DNA of 64,000 nt from Paraburkholderia tropica (GCF_914484835.1 NZ_CAJZAR010000062.1:404144-468143); one strand, 5' to 3'. Positions 7,811-16,868 are shown, counted from the stretch's first letter. Notes: generated by a model not told the origin, from the letters alone. Made by a program: numbers and translations.

Positions 7811-8773
7811 ATGAGACTACGAAATGTGTTGATGGCCGCGCTCGTTTGCGCCGTGTCCGCGGGTCATGCCTTTGGTGCCGACAAGCTCAAGGTCGGCATT
7901 TCGATGAAGGTGCTGAACGCGCCGTATTTCTCGGCGGCCATGCAAGCCGCGAAAGCGCGTGTGACCGAACTCGGCGGCGAGCCGATCGTCACCGACGCAC
8001 AAGGCACCATGCAAAAGCAGATCGCCGACGTCGAAGACCTCGTCACACGCGGCGTGAAAGTGCTGATCATCGATCCGGCTGATCCCGAAGGCCTGGTCAG
8101 CGCGGTCAATGCAGCCACGGCAGCGGGCGTGAAAGTGATCGTGATGGACGCCGACCTCGATCCGAAGGCGAATTACCTCACGCTCGTGCAATCGTCGAAT
8201 CGGCAAAACGGCGCGCTGGTCGGCCGCTGGATCGTCGATACGTTCGGCGACAAGCCGCTCAAGATCGCGCTCGTATCGGGCGACAAGGGCAATCCGGTGG
8301 GCAAGGCGCGGCGCGATGGCGTGCTCGAAGGCATCGTCGAAGCGCAGCTCGAAAAGCTCGGCAAGGCGAATCTGCAAATCGTGGGGCAGGGCTGGGGCAA
8401 CTGGACCGACGAAGGCGGCCTGAAGGCGATGGAAGATCTGCTAGTCGCGAATAAGGACATCAATCTCGTGCTCGGCGAAAACGACAGCATGGTGCTGGGC
8501 GCGCGGCGTGCGATCGAGAGCGCGAATCGTCAGGGCATCACGCTCGTGGCGGCCGCGGACGGTCAGAAGGAAGCGCTCGCGCTCATCAAGCAGGGCAAGT
8601 ATGGCGCGACGGCGCTCAACGATCCGGCGCTGATCGCGCGCACTGCCGTCGACCTTGGATTCAAGGCCGCGAATGGCCAGGCGCAGAACCTGCCGAAGAT
8701 CACTTATACGCCGCCCGCCGTGATCGATCGCGGCAATATCGACAAGTTCTATAACCCGAAGGCCGTGTTTTAA
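7811..8773 (+). CDS. Periplasmic sugar-binding protein, paralogue of the one at 240-1217
   Basis: This 320-residue protein has a signal peptide (to about residue 22, ending GHAFGA) and a Peripla_BP_4 fold. It matches the product of 240-1217 over nearly its whole length, including KVGISMKVLNAPYF, the LTLVQSSN segment and the C-terminal FYNPKA. By eye well over half of the positions are identical. No ATPase or permease follows it, so it most likely feeds the transporter at 1298-3936 with the same or a related ligand. The start has AGGAAAG nine bases upstream. It is followed by a hairpin and an aldo/keto reductase gene. Confidence 0.92.
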   Translation: MRLRNVLMAALVCAVSAGHAFGADKLKVGISMKVLNAPYFSAAMQAAKARVTELGGEPIVTDAQGTMQKQIADVEDLVTRGVKVLIIDPADPEGLVSAVNAATAAGVKVIVMDADLDPKANYLTLVQSSNRQNGALVGRWIVDTFGDKPLKIALVSGDKGNPVGKARRDGVLEGIVEAQLEKLGKANLQIVGQGWGNWTDEGGLKAMEDLLVANKDINLVLGENDSMVLGARRAIESANRQGITLVAAADGQKEALALIKQGKYGATALNDPALIARTAVDLGFKAANGQAQNLPKITYTPPAVIDRGNIDKFYNPKAVF

Positions 8774-8781
8774 ATCGGTCC

Positions 8782-8813
8782 TTCGATTCAACTGCAATGC
8801 AGTTTCCATCGAA
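8782..8813 (+). other. Two-part hairpin after a binding-protein gene
   Basis: TTCGAT pairs with ATCGAA and, inside it, AACTGC pairs with GCAGTT around a 3-base loop. It begins 8 bases past the stop codon. The same placement is seen after the binding-protein genes ending at 1217, 10905 and 23778. Confidence 0.55.
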
Positions 8814-8828
8814 CTGGAGTCAAGCTTG

Positions 8829-9632
8829 ATGTCAGTTATTCCCGCGCTGGGTCTCGGCACATTCCGCGTCGCCCCGGACATCACCACGCAATCGGTGCGC
8901 ACGGCGCTCGAACTGGGCTACCGCCATATCGATACGGCGGTCCACTACGAGAACGAAGCGGCCGTTGGCGCCGGCATTCGCGAGAGCGGTGTGAATCGCG
9001 ACGAGATTTGCGTGACGACCAAGGTGTGGTTCGACAGCCTGCGCCATCGCGCGGTGCTCGACAGCCTGGAAGCGAGCCGCGAGCGGCTGGGTGTCGGTGT
9101 GATCGATGTGGCGTTGGTGCATTGGCCGTCGGTCGACGGCGTGCCGGTGGCCGAGACGATCGGTGCGATGCGCGAGGCCGTGGACGCGGGGTTGATCCGC
9201 TACTACGGCGTGTCGAATTTCACCGGGCCGTTGCTCGACGAGGCCGTTGCGGTACCGGGCGGCGACGCAATCGTGACGAATCAGATCGAGGTGAATCCGT
9301 TCTTCGCGAATCGGGCCGACGTGGATGCGACGCATCGGCATGGCATGAAGGTCACCGCGTATATGCCGCTGGGCGAGGGGCGCGTGCAGCGCGATCCCGT
9401 GATCGCCGCGATTGCCGAACGTCATGGCGTGGACGCGCCGCAGATCGCCTGTGCGTGGCTGCTCGCGCGCGGCATGCTGGTAATTACCGCGTCGCGCAGC
9501 GTCGAGCATCAGCGTGCGAATCTGCGCGCGCTGGATGTGCGTCTGAGCGATGACGAACTCGCACGCATCGACGCGCTCGATTGCGGTGCGCGCAATGCAA
9601 ATCCGCCGTTCGCGCCGTGGAATCGGGCGTGA
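8829..9632 (+). CDS. Aldo/keto reductase (2,5-diketogluconate-reductase-like)
   Basis: The protein is 267 residues from the ATG at 8829; a TTG just before it is also in frame. It is a short AKR barrel with the catalytic tetrad Asp35, Tyr40, Lys65 and His98 (motifs YRHIDTAVHYENE, TTKVW and LVHWP). The NADPH-binding end, with ITASRSVEHQRANL, is present. Such enzymes reduce sugar carbonyls and small aldehydes with NADPH. It follows a sugar-binding protein gene by 55 bases, so it likely acts on the imported compound or an oxidation product. The true substrate is unknown. Confidence 0.9.
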   Translation: MSVIPALGLGTFRVAPDITTQSVRTALELGYRHIDTAVHYENEAAVGAGIRESGVNRDEICVTTKVWFDSLRHRAVLDSLEASRERLGVGVIDVALVHWPSVDGVPVAETIGAMREAVDAGLIRYYGVSNFTGPLLDEAVAVPGGDAIVTNQIEVNPFFANRADVDATHRHGMKVTAYMPLGEGRVQRDPVIAAIAERHGVDAPQIACAWLLARGMLVITASRSVEHQRANLRALDVRLSDDELARIDALDCGARNANPPFAPWNRA

Positions 9633-9716
9633 GTCGCGCTCATTGCCATGCTGGTCAAAAAATTTTCGTTTTTCGACTGGCATCTTAGATACTCAAAAAG
9701 CATGGGGTGAGAAAGG

Positions 9717-9740
9717 CCGAACCGGATAGAGGCGGTTCGG
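9717..9740. terminator. Hairpin in the gap before the second transporter
   Basis: CCGAACCG and its exact complement surround an 8-base loop in the 220-base gap after the aldo/keto reductase gene. No T-run follows on the + strand. It may end the upstream transcript or sit in the leader of the next gene. Confidence 0.4.
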
Positions 9741-9852
9741 TGGCTAAAAGAAGCATTCGATTCACGCAGCACAATGTTAGGCATCCAAATCAGTTGAAGC
9801 GGGTTCATAAAAATCAGGGAACTCGCTTCTCAATCGAGAGAGGAGACAGCAA

Positions 9853-10905
9853 TTGAAAAGCACGACTCGTCTGCTTGCGGCGTCGGTGGTGGCGTCGGTC
9901 ATTGGCGTTGGAGTGTCGTCGCCGGCATGGGCGGCTTCCGACAAGACCACGCTCGTCGTCATGATTCGCGGGCTCGACAACCCGTATCACGCCGACTATG
10001 CAGCGGGCGCGAAGGCGCTCGGCAAGAAGCTGGGTTTGCCCGTCGATGTGCTGAGCAGCGAGGGCAATAGCCAGAAACAGTTTTCCGATCTGAAAGCGGA
10101 GATCGCGAAAACGGGCGGCAACATGGTCGTGAACGTCGATCCGAACGAAGCGCCCGATGTGGTGCCGATCGCGAAGATGCTGGAAAGCGCGGGCGTGTAC
10201 TGGGTGAGCTGGTGGAACAAGCCGGACGACATCAAGGTGCAGGACTATCCGCACTGGGTCGCGCATATCAGTTTCGACGCCGTGGGGCAGGGGTATTTCA
10301 ATGCGAAGACCCTCTTCAAAAACATGCCGACGCCGAACAAAGGTTCGATTATCGCGATCCAGGGCATGTTGTCGAATAACGCGGCCATCGGGCGCTTCCA
10401 GGGCCTGCAAAAGGCGCTCAAGGAAACGCCTGGCGTGAAGCTCGTGCAATGGGAAGCCGCCGATTGGGACACCAACAAGGCCTACGAAATCACCAAGCAA
10501 TTGCTGGCCGCGCATCCCGATACGGCGGGCGTGTGGGCCGCCAACGACAACATGGCGCTCGGCGCGGTGGCCGCGCTCAAGGAGGCGGGTCTCGGCGGCA
10601 AGGTCAAGGTGAGCGGGACGGACGGCGTGCCCGATGCGTTCGACGCGATCAAGGACGGCACGATGTCCTCGACCGAATACGATGATGCGCGCTATCAGGC
10701 GCAACTCGGTTTGTCGATGGCGCTCGCGGCCAGGCAGGGCGCGCTCGACGTGAAGGCCACGCCCGCCAAATACCGCGCGTTTCTGATTCCCGGCATCGAA
10801 GTCGATCGCTCGAACGTGGAGAAAGTCGTGAAGGACACGGTCAGCAAGATGCCGGATTACGACCTGAAGAACTTCTACGCGCGCTGGGTTGCACCGCTCA
10901 AATAA
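9853..10905 (+). CDS. Periplasmic sugar-binding protein of a second ABC transporter
   Basis: This 350-residue protein starts at a TTG preceded by AGGAGA; no ATG lies near. Residues 1-27 are a signal peptide ending SPAWA. The mature part is a type I periplasmic binding fold, with LDNPYHADYAAGAKALGKKL at its start and GVWAANDNMALGA in the second lobe. It differs clearly from the two other binding proteins in this region, so it should have a different ligand. The matching permeases and ATPase follow directly. The presence of two aldo/keto reductase genes on either side points to an aldose or polyol. Confidence 0.91.
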   Translation: MKSTTRLLAASVVASVIGVGVSSPAWAASDKTTLVVMIRGLDNPYHADYAAGAKALGKKLGLPVDVLSSEGNSQKQFSDLKAEIAKTGGNMVVNVDPNEAPDVVPIAKMLESAGVYWVSWWNKPDDIKVQDYPHWVAHISFDAVGQGYFNAKTLFKNMPTPNKGSIIAIQGMLSNNAAIGRFQGLQKALKETPGVKLVQWEAADWDTNKAYEITKQLLAAHPDTAGVWAANDNMALGAVAALKEAGLGGKVKVSGTDGVPDAFDAIKDGTMSSTEYDDARYQAQLGLSMALAARQGALDVKATPAKYRAFLIPGIEVDRSNVEKVVKDTVSKMPDYDLKNFYARWVAPLK

Positions 10906-10938
10906 AACCGCGCATCAGGTCTCGAAGCAAGCTTTCGG

Positions 10939-10967
10939 CGCGGGCGTTCGAAACGGGAACGCTCGCG
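10939..10967 (+). other. Intercistronic hairpin after a binding-protein gene
   Basis: CGCGGGCGTTC pairs with GAACGCTCGCG (one mismatch) around a 7-base loop, between the binding-protein stop and the first permease. It lacks a T-tract and probably sets the level of downstream transcripts or protects the upstream message. Confidence 0.55.
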
Positions 10968-10996
10968 GCTGGAACCACCAGGAGGGATGGTAGTTC

Positions 10997-12028
10997 ATGG
11001 AACCTGTGGAAAGCATGGGCGACGCGAGTTTCTCGCGCGAGCCCGCACAACACGCGTGGATGCAGGGCGCGAGACGCTGGCTGCGCCGCACCGGCGTGGG
11101 CGCACAGCTGCTCTCGCTCGCGCTGATCGTGGCGGTGTTCGCCATCGGCACACGCGGCGCGAGCCTCTCGTGGGACAACGTGCAGGTTGTGCTGAGTCTC
11201 GCAGCCATTCCCGCGATTCTCGCCGTTGGACTGCACTTGACCATCGTGATCGGCGGTATCGATCTTTCGCTGCAAGGCACGGTCGCGTTGTGCGCGGTCT
11301 TTGTCGGCGTGCTCAGCAAGAACCGCTACAACGAGCACGACGTCGGGCTCTGGATTTTGCCGATCTGTCTCGCCATTGGCGGCGCGGCAGGTATGTTGAC
11401 TGGCGTACTCCATACAAAACTCAGGATTCCTTCGTTCATTACCACGTTGGGCGTGAGCTGGGTGCTCTATGGCGTGGCCGTCTACGTGAACAAGGCGATG
11501 CTGATTACGCTGCTCGATAACCGCATTCAGAACTTCATCAACGACAAGCCGCTGGGCGTCGCGAATGTCGTGCTGGTGGCGCTGGCGATTGTCATCGCCG
11601 TGCAGTTCTTCGAGGATCGCACACGCACCGGCCGCTATCTCTACGCGATCGGCGGCGACGAAGCGCTGGCGCGCCAGGCGGGCGTGAACGTGCCGCGTAT
11701 GAAAGTGATCGCGTTCGCTATCGCCGGTTGTCTCTATGGCCTGGGCGCGCTGCTGCTTGTGAGCCGGATGGGCAGCGCGACCGCGCGCACCGGCCTCAAT
11801 CTGCTGTTTCCGGTGATCACAGCCGTTGCAGTGGGCGGCGTGTCGCTCACGGGCGGACTGGGCGGCGCGAAGAATGCATTGCTCGGCACGCTCGTGCTGG
11901 CCGTGCTTAATAACGGCATGGTGCTGATGGCCGTGAATCCGTACGCGCAAACGGCCGTCAACGGCATCGTGCTGATCGTTGCCGTTGCGCTCACGCTCGA
12001 CCGCCGCAAGCTCGGCTTCATCAAATAA
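10997..12028 (+). CDS. Sugar ABC transporter permease, first of two
   Basis: This 343-residue membrane protein belongs to the BPD_transp_2 (RbsC) family, with a ~35-residue polar N-terminus, about eight to ten hydrophobic segments and the motifs GGIDLSLQGT and GGVSLTGGLGG. An AGGAGGG sequence lies upstream of the ATG, although at a long spacing. It is followed after 9 bases by the ATPase and then by a second, different permease. The system therefore probably uses a heterodimeric channel, whereas the first transporter in the window has a single permease. Confidence 0.9.
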   Translation: MEPVESMGDASFSREPAQHAWMQGARRWLRRTGVGAQLLSLALIVAVFAIGTRGASLSWDNVQVVLSLAAIPAILAVGLHLTIVIGGIDLSLQGTVALCAVFVGVLSKNRYNEHDVGLWILPICLAIGGAAGMLTGVLHTKLRIPSFITTLGVSWVLYGVAVYVNKAMLITLLDNRIQNFINDKPLGVANVVLVALAIVIAVQFFEDRTRTGRYLYAIGGDEALARQAGVNVPRMKVIAFAIAGCLYGLGALLLVSRMGSATARTGLNLLFPVITAVAVGGVSLTGGLGGAKNALLGTLVLAVLNNGMVLMAVNPYAQTAVNGIVLIVAVALTLDRRKLGFIK

Positions 12029-12037
12029 GGCCGCCCT

Positions 12038-13594
12038 ATGGAAACACTCGAAACGCCTGATACGCATGGCGAACAGGACACCGGCGTGGTGCTCGCGCTC
12101 GAAGGCATCACGCGCCGATTTCCCGGCGTGATCGCGCTCGATGATGTCTCGCTGACCGTGCGCAGGAACGAAATTCTGGGGCTGGTCGGCGAAAACGGCG
12201 CGGGCAAGTCGGTGCTCACGAAAATCATGACGGGCATTTATCAGCCCGACGAAGGGCGATTGATGCTGGACGGCAAAAAGGTCGTCATGAAGGGCACGGC
12301 GGATGCGATCCGCAAAGGTATCGGCGTGGTGTTTCAGGAAGGTTCGCTGATTCCGAATCTCTCGATCACCGAGAATCTGTTTCTGTGCCACGAAGAACGC
12401 TTTCGCCGCTTTGGCGTGCTGTCGCGGCGCGAGATGGCGGCGGAGGCGCGGCGCGTGCTCGAACCGATGAATCTCGATGTCGACATGGATCTGCCTGTCG
12501 CTTCAATCTCGCCCGCGGCACGGCAGATGGTGGAAATCGCGCGCATGGTCTGGCTCTGCGAGCAATATGGCGCGTCGAATCCGATTGTGATTCTCGACGA
12601 ACCGACCACCGTGCTCAATGACGGCGAGCGCGACACGCTGTTCGACATTCTCAATCGCCTGAAAAGCCGCGCCTCGATGATCCTCATCTCGCACCGGCTT
12701 CAGGAGGTGCTGGAGAATTGCGATCGCATCGTCGTGCTCAAGGACGGCCGCAACGTGACCGACATGTCCACGTCCGGGCTGGATATCGCCAATGTCGAAA
12801 AGCTGCTCGTGGGGCACGATTTTGCGGGCGACCGCTTTCGCGAAAGCGAGCAGCGCGCGCCGGGCGGGAAGGTGACGTTCCGCGTCGATCAACTCGCGAA
12901 ACAAGGCGAATTCGCGCCGCTGAGTTTCGAGGTGCGCGAAGGCGAGATCGTCAGTCTCGTCGGACTCGTGGGCTCGGGGAAGGAAGCCCTGTGCCGCTGC
13001 ATCGCCGGGCTGGATCGTTACGACGCGGGCACGCTCGTGGTCGAAGGCAAGACGCCCGTGAACGGATCGTCGCGATCCGCCGTGCTGCATGGCGTGGGAC
13101 ACGTGCCCATCGAGCGGCGCGAAGAAGGGCTCGCGCTGAATATGAGTGTGGCCGACAACATCAATTATCTCGTGCTCGACAAGCTCAAGGTGGGCGGCAT
13201 GATCAGCACGCGCAGAGAGCATGAGCACGCGAAACAGTGGGTGGCGGAATGCCTCGTCAAGACGCCTTCGATTCATGCGGCCTGTTCGGGATTGAGCGGC
13301 GGCAATCAGCAAAAGATCATTCTGTCGAAATGGCTGAGTTCGGACGTGCGCCTGCTGATTCTCGATCATCCAACGCGCGGTATCGATATCAAGGCCAAGG
13401 ACGAGGTCTATCGGCTCATTCGCAAATTCGCCAACGCTGGCATTGCCATGATCATCATGTGCGACACGCTGGAGGAGGATATCGGCCTCGCCAACCGTCT
13501 GCTAATCATGCGCGACCGGCGTTTGATCGGCGAACTGGAGGCGTCGGCGCACGCCAAGCCGACGCCGCAGGATCTGATCAAGCTGATCGTCTGA
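12038..13594 (+). CDS. Sugar ABC transporter double ATPase with altered C-terminal Walker B
   Basis: This 518-residue protein has two nucleotide-binding domains. Domain 1 has Walker A GENGAGKSV (51-59) and Walker B IVILDEPT (183-190), but its signature is reduced to ISPAARQ (157-163). Domain 2 has GLVGSGKEA (309-317) and a good signature LSGGNQQK (419-426). Its Walker B reads ILDHPTRG, so the catalytic glutamate is replaced by His444. Degenerate sites are common in this family, but loss of the glutamate in the domain that keeps the signature is unusual. It should drive the two permeases on either side. Confidence 0.9.
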   Translation: METLETPDTHGEQDTGVVLALEGITRRFPGVIALDDVSLTVRRNEILGLVGENGAGKSVLTKIMTGIYQPDEGRLMLDGKKVVMKGTADAIRKGIGVVFQEGSLIPNLSITENLFLCHEERFRRFGVLSRREMAAEARRVLEPMNLDVDMDLPVASISPAARQMVEIARMVWLCEQYGASNPIVILDEPTTVLNDGERDTLFDILNRLKSRASMILISHRLQEVLENCDRIVVLKDGRNVTDMSTSGLDIANVEKLLVGHDFAGDRFRESEQRAPGGKVTFRVDQLAKQGEFAPLSFEVREGEIVSLVGLVGSGKEALCRCIAGLDRYDAGTLVVEGKTPVNGSSRSAVLHGVGHVPIERREEGLALNMSVADNINYLVLDKLKVGGMISTRREHEHAKQWVAECLVKTPSIHAACSGLSGGNQQKIILSKWLSSDVRLLILDHPTRGIDIKAKDEVYRLIRKFANAGIAMIIMCDTLEEDIGLANRLLIMRDRRLIGELEASAHAKPTPQDLIKLIV

Positions 13595-13621
13595 ACGAAG
13601 CTCTCGACAAGGAACCGTAAA

Positions 13622-14617
13622 TTGGACGCACCTTCTTTTGATGGCGCCCAGCGCGCCTCTTCGCGCACCGGCGTCAAGCATTTGACGAGCCGATTGAAGC
13701 CAATCCATTTGACGCTCGCGCTGATCGTGGTCGTCGGCGCATTCATGGCGATCGGCAACGACAATTTTCTGTCTCTGTACAACATCAATACGATTCTGGA
13801 CTTCGGCGCCATTCTGCTGATCGCCGCGCTCGGGCAAATGTTCGTCATTCTGATTGGCGGTATCGATCTTTCGGTTGGTGGAACGATTTCACTGGTTTCG
13901 GTGGTGTTTATTACGCTTGTACATCGCGTTGGGTATTGGGCGTATCCGGTCTGTCTCGCGCTCGGGTTGGCGCTCGGTTATATCAACGGCGTGATTCTGA
14001 CGCGCGTGAAAATACCGTCGTTCATCGCCACGCTCGGCACAGGCGGCATCATCACGAGTCTCGCTTATCTGGTGTCTCCGCGCCCCGTTAGCGCTGCGCC
14101 CGGCGATTATTCGATGCTCGATATCGTCAACGGCACGGTGTTTTCGATCAGCAACGTGTTTATTATCGGCGCGCTGGTTTTTTGCGCGGTTGCCATGTTC
14201 CTGCGTTTCACGCGCACGGGGCGCAATATCTATTTCGTGGGGAGCAATATCCGCATGGCGTGGATGTCCGGCACCGACATCGCGCAGACCCGCAACGTGC
14301 CGTTCATGATTTCCGGCGCGTGCGCGGCGCTCGTCGGCATCATTATTTCCTCGGTGCGTTTCGGCGGCGATCCGGTGGTGGGAACCTCTTATGTACTCAA
14401 TTCCATCGCGGCCGTGGTGGTGGGTGGCACGGCGCTTACTGGCGGCGCGGGCGGCGTGCTCAACGTGCTGTTCGGTACGCTCTTTCTCAGCATGCTCGAT
14501 AACGGCATGAACGTGATCGGCGTGGACCAGTATTTTCAGCAAGCGATTTACGGCGCCATGATTATTTTTGGCGTGGCGGTCACATTTGACCGCAAAAAGA
14601 CGCCGATTATCAAATGA
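13622..14617 (+). CDS. Sugar ABC transporter permease, second of two
   Basis: The protein is 331 residues from a TTG at 13622 with AAGGAA seven bases upstream. It is an RbsC-family permease with about eight to ten membrane segments and the family motifs GGIDLSVGG and GGTALTGGAGG. It pairs with the permease at 10997-12028, which is similar in type but clearly diverged. Its stop overlaps an ATG of the next frame (ATGA at 14614), showing tight operon structure with the following aldo/keto reductase. Confidence 0.89.
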   Translation: MDAPSFDGAQRASSRTGVKHLTSRLKPIHLTLALIVVVGAFMAIGNDNFLSLYNINTILDFGAILLIAALGQMFVILIGGIDLSVGGTISLVSVVFITLVHRVGYWAYPVCLALGLALGYINGVILTRVKIPSFIATLGTGGIITSLAYLVSPRPVSAAPGDYSMLDIVNGTVFSISNVFIIGALVFCAVAMFLRFTRTGRNIYFVGSNIRMAWMSGTDIAQTRNVPFMISGACAALVGIIISSVRFGGDPVVGTSYVLNSIAAVVVGGTALTGGAGGVLNVLFGTLFLSMLDNGMNVIGVDQYFQQAIYGAMIIFGVAVTFDRKKTPIIK

Positions 14618-14649
14618 CGTTTGCCTTTCCTTCGACGAGACAAACCAAT

Positions 14650-15687
14650 ATGAATGCAATCGCAACGAGAGCCGTAGCGGCCAACGGGCTGGCCGTGACG
14701 ACCATGGGACTCGGCGGAACCGGGCTCGGCAATATGTATCGCGCGACCGATCCAGAGGTCGCCACTGCCACCGTTCATGCCGCCTTCGAGCGCGGCATGC
14801 GCTATTTCGACACCGCGCCGGTTTACGGTTACGGCCTGGCCGAAACGCGTCTGGGAGAAGCGATTAAAACGCTGCCGCGCGATGAGATCGTAATCTCCTC
14901 GAAAGTCGGCTACAGCCTCGTGCCGATTGCCGAGCGCGAGAAGTCGCCCGCGCTGTGGGCCGATGCGCCCGCATTCAAACCCGAATTCGATTATTCGCGC
15001 GACGCCGTGCTCCGTTCGATCGAGCAAAGCCTGAAGCGGCTGGGTGTGGATCGCATCGACATGATCGCGATTCACGATCCCGACGAATCGCTCGTTTTCG
15101 GTCCCGGCGAAGACCCCTATGCGCGCAGCCATTTTCGCGAGGCGATGGACGGCGCGTATGTCGTGCTCGACGAATTGCGTTCTCAGGGCGTGATCGGCGC
15201 AGTGGGCGTGGGCATCAATCAATGGCAGATGCTTTCGGATTTCGTGACGGCGGGGCGCTTCGATTATTTCCTGCTCGCCGGACGTTATACGCTGCTGGAG
15301 CAAGAGCCGTTGCGCACGCTGTTTCCGCTTTGCGAGCAACGCAACACGAAGCTCATTATCGGCGGCCCGTATAACTCGGGCATTCTCGCGTCCGGGCCAG
15401 TGCAAAACGCCACGTTCAATACGCGGCCCGCGCCGCCGTTCGTGATTGACCGCGTGCGCCGCATTCAGCAGGTGTGTCAGCGTCATGCCGTGCCGCTGGC
15501 TGCTGCGGCGTTGCAATTTCCGCTGGGTCATCCGCTGGTTGCGAGTGTGATTCCGGGCGCGCGCAGCGTGGCCGAACTGGAAGAGAACGTAGCGTTCATG
15601 CGGCATCCGATTCCGGCCGCGTTGTGGTCCGACCTCAAGGAAGAAGGGCTGATGGATGCGAAAGCGCCGGTGCCCGCGAGGGTTTAG
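14650..15687 (+). CDS. Aldo/keto reductase of the D-threo-aldose (L-fucose) 1-dehydrogenase type
   Basis: The 345-residue protein is taken from the ATG at 14650, where homology would be expected to begin; an ATG at 14614 overlapping the permease stop is also possible. The AKR tetrad is Asp54, Tyr59, Lys85 and His142 (RYFDTAPVYGYGLAE, SSKVGYSLVP, IAIHDPDE). The GLGNMYR opening and the length resemble D-threo-aldose 1-dehydrogenase and pyridoxal 4-dehydrogenase, which oxidise free sugars such as L-fucose to lactones with NAD(P). As last gene of a sugar-transport operon it probably performs the first catabolic step. No lactonase or dehydratase follows. Confidence 0.85.
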   Translation: MNAIATRAVAANGLAVTTMGLGGTGLGNMYRATDPEVATATVHAAFERGMRYFDTAPVYGYGLAETRLGEAIKTLPRDEIVISSKVGYSLVPIAEREKSPALWADAPAFKPEFDYSRDAVLRSIEQSLKRLGVDRIDMIAIHDPDESLVFGPGEDPYARSHFREAMDGAYVVLDELRSQGVIGAVGVGINQWQMLSDFVTAGRFDYFLLAGRYTLLEQEPLRTLFPLCEQRNTKLIIGGPYNSGILASGPVQNATFNTRPAPPFVIDRVRRIQQVCQRHAVPLAAAALQFPLGHPLVASVIPGARSVAELEENVAFMRHPIPAALWSDLKEEGLMDAKAPVPARV

Positions 15688-15762
15688 CATGGGTGTGCCG
15701 CGCGATTCAGGAGAAGGCTTCCGTCCGTAAGCTGTTCGATCTCGACCTCTGGGCCGGAGTAA

Positions 15763-15900
15763 GACGTCATCGACGCCGGCTTCCGCCCTGTTCGTCGGAA
15801 CGAGTTTCCCGAACCGGCCAAAACCATCTTCGATCAGGCACTAGCCGGATCAGGTATCCCCGACCATGGCTGTGCTTATGCGCGCTTTTGCGCTGCCTGA
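15763..15900 (+). pseudogene. Possible decayed 3' end of an unidentified gene
   Basis: The frame from 15763 to the TGA at 15898-15900 reads as 45 ordinary-looking residues beginning DVIDAGFRPVRRNEF, with Burkholderia-like codon use. It is preceded in frame by a stop (TAA at 15760) and has no start or ribosome site. I do not recognise the family. It lies between two functional blocks and may be the scar of a rearrangement. The evidence is weak. Confidence 0.25.
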
Positions 15901-15968
15901 GTCCTGCGAGGCAATTCAAGTAAACTGGAGACACATCTCTAAACCTGTTCGGCCCCTCTAAAATCCGG

Positions 15969-16001
15969 TTGACATTGTCGTCATTATGTCGACAATTATA
16001 T
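15969..16001 (+). promoter_or_regulatory. Promoter with overlapping GntR-type operator (site 1)
   Basis: TTGACA at 15969-15974 is a consensus -35 box, with an AT-rich -10 region (ACAATTATAT) about 17 bases on. ATTGTCG (15974-15980) and its exact complement (15990-15996) flank nine bases and overlap this promoter. The same arrangement is found at 18208-18234, and a third copy at 18043-18064. The site lies 95 bases upstream of the GntR gene, so it should provide autoregulation. Confidence 0.75.
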
Positions 16002-16090
16002 GAGCAGAGTCCCCTCGCGGTGACGCGACAAAGCAGATTGGACAAAGCAGGGTCGCACGCTCCACAAGCTGCAAGAATTCAGGAATTGAT

Positions 16091-16849
16091 ATGGCTAAGC
16101 CAGTAGCGGAACAGCCGTCCGGCAAAGAAACGGGCGCTGCCCGGGTGTATAAGATGCTCCGCAGCGAGATTCTCACCATGACGCTCTCCCCCGGCGAGGC
16201 GCTGGACGAAGTCAGTCTTGCGGAGCGTTTCGATTCGTCGCGCTCTCCGATCCGGGAGGCGCTCGTACGGCTTTCCGCCGATGGGCTGGTGACCACGCTC
16301 GCCAATCGCAGCACCGTTGTCACGCCGATGGAACTGGCCCGGGTGCCTGAATTTCTCGACGCACTGGATCTTCTGCAACGTGTCACGACGCGCCTGGCTG
16401 CGCTGCATCGCACGCCGGCGGATCTCGTGAAAATCCGCGAGACGTACAAGGCCTATCAGAAAGGCGTGGCGACGAGCATCAAAACGCGCGTCAGCCTGCC
16501 GATGATCGAGACGAATTACGATTTCCATATGGCGGTCGCGCGCGCCGGGCGTAACACCTATTTCGCCGATCTGTACAGTCGCCTGCTGGACGAAGGGCGC
16601 AGAATGCTCCATCTGCACCTGCAATTCAAGCTCCAGGACCCCAACATCAGTCCGCAGGAGATGGGCTCGGATCACACCGAAATTCTCGATGCGATCGAAA
16701 GAGGCGACGCCGATAAGGCTGAAGAATATGGCCATCTGCACGCCGTGCAGTTCAAGGGCCAATTTATGGAATTCATGGACCGCAACCTCACTGCGTCCGT
16801 GCCGCTGAACTACCGCGCGCCGTCGCGCGAAGCGACGACGACGCAATAA
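16091..16849 (+). CDS. GntR-family regulator, FadR/FCD subfamily
   Basis: This 252-residue protein has an N-terminal winged helix (about 18-80, with SLAERFDSSRSPIREALVRL). Its all-helical FCD effector domain carries the expected metal-binding histidines in NYDFHMAVARAG, DHTEILDAI and HLHAVQFK. AGGAATTGAT precedes the ATG. FCD regulators usually repress catabolic genes and release DNA when bound to a small carboxylate. Near-identical inverted repeats precede this gene, the reverse-strand dehydrogenase operon and the hyuAB operon, so these are its probable regulon. The effector is unknown but is likely the substrate or a product of the HyuAB step. Confidence 0.92.
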   Translation: MAKPVAEQPSGKETGAARVYKMLRSEILTMTLSPGEALDEVSLAERFDSSRSPIREALVRLSADGLVTTLANRSTVVTPMELARVPEFLDALDLLQRVTTRLAALHRTPADLVKIRETYKAYQKGVATSIKTRVSLPMIETNYDFHMAVARAGRNTYFADLYSRLLDEGRRMLHLHLQFKLQDPNISPQEMGSDHTEILDAIERGDADKAEEYGHLHAVQFKGQFMEFMDRNLTASVPLNYRAPSREATTTQ

Positions 16850-16868
16850 CGTTTCGGGTCCAATCGAC

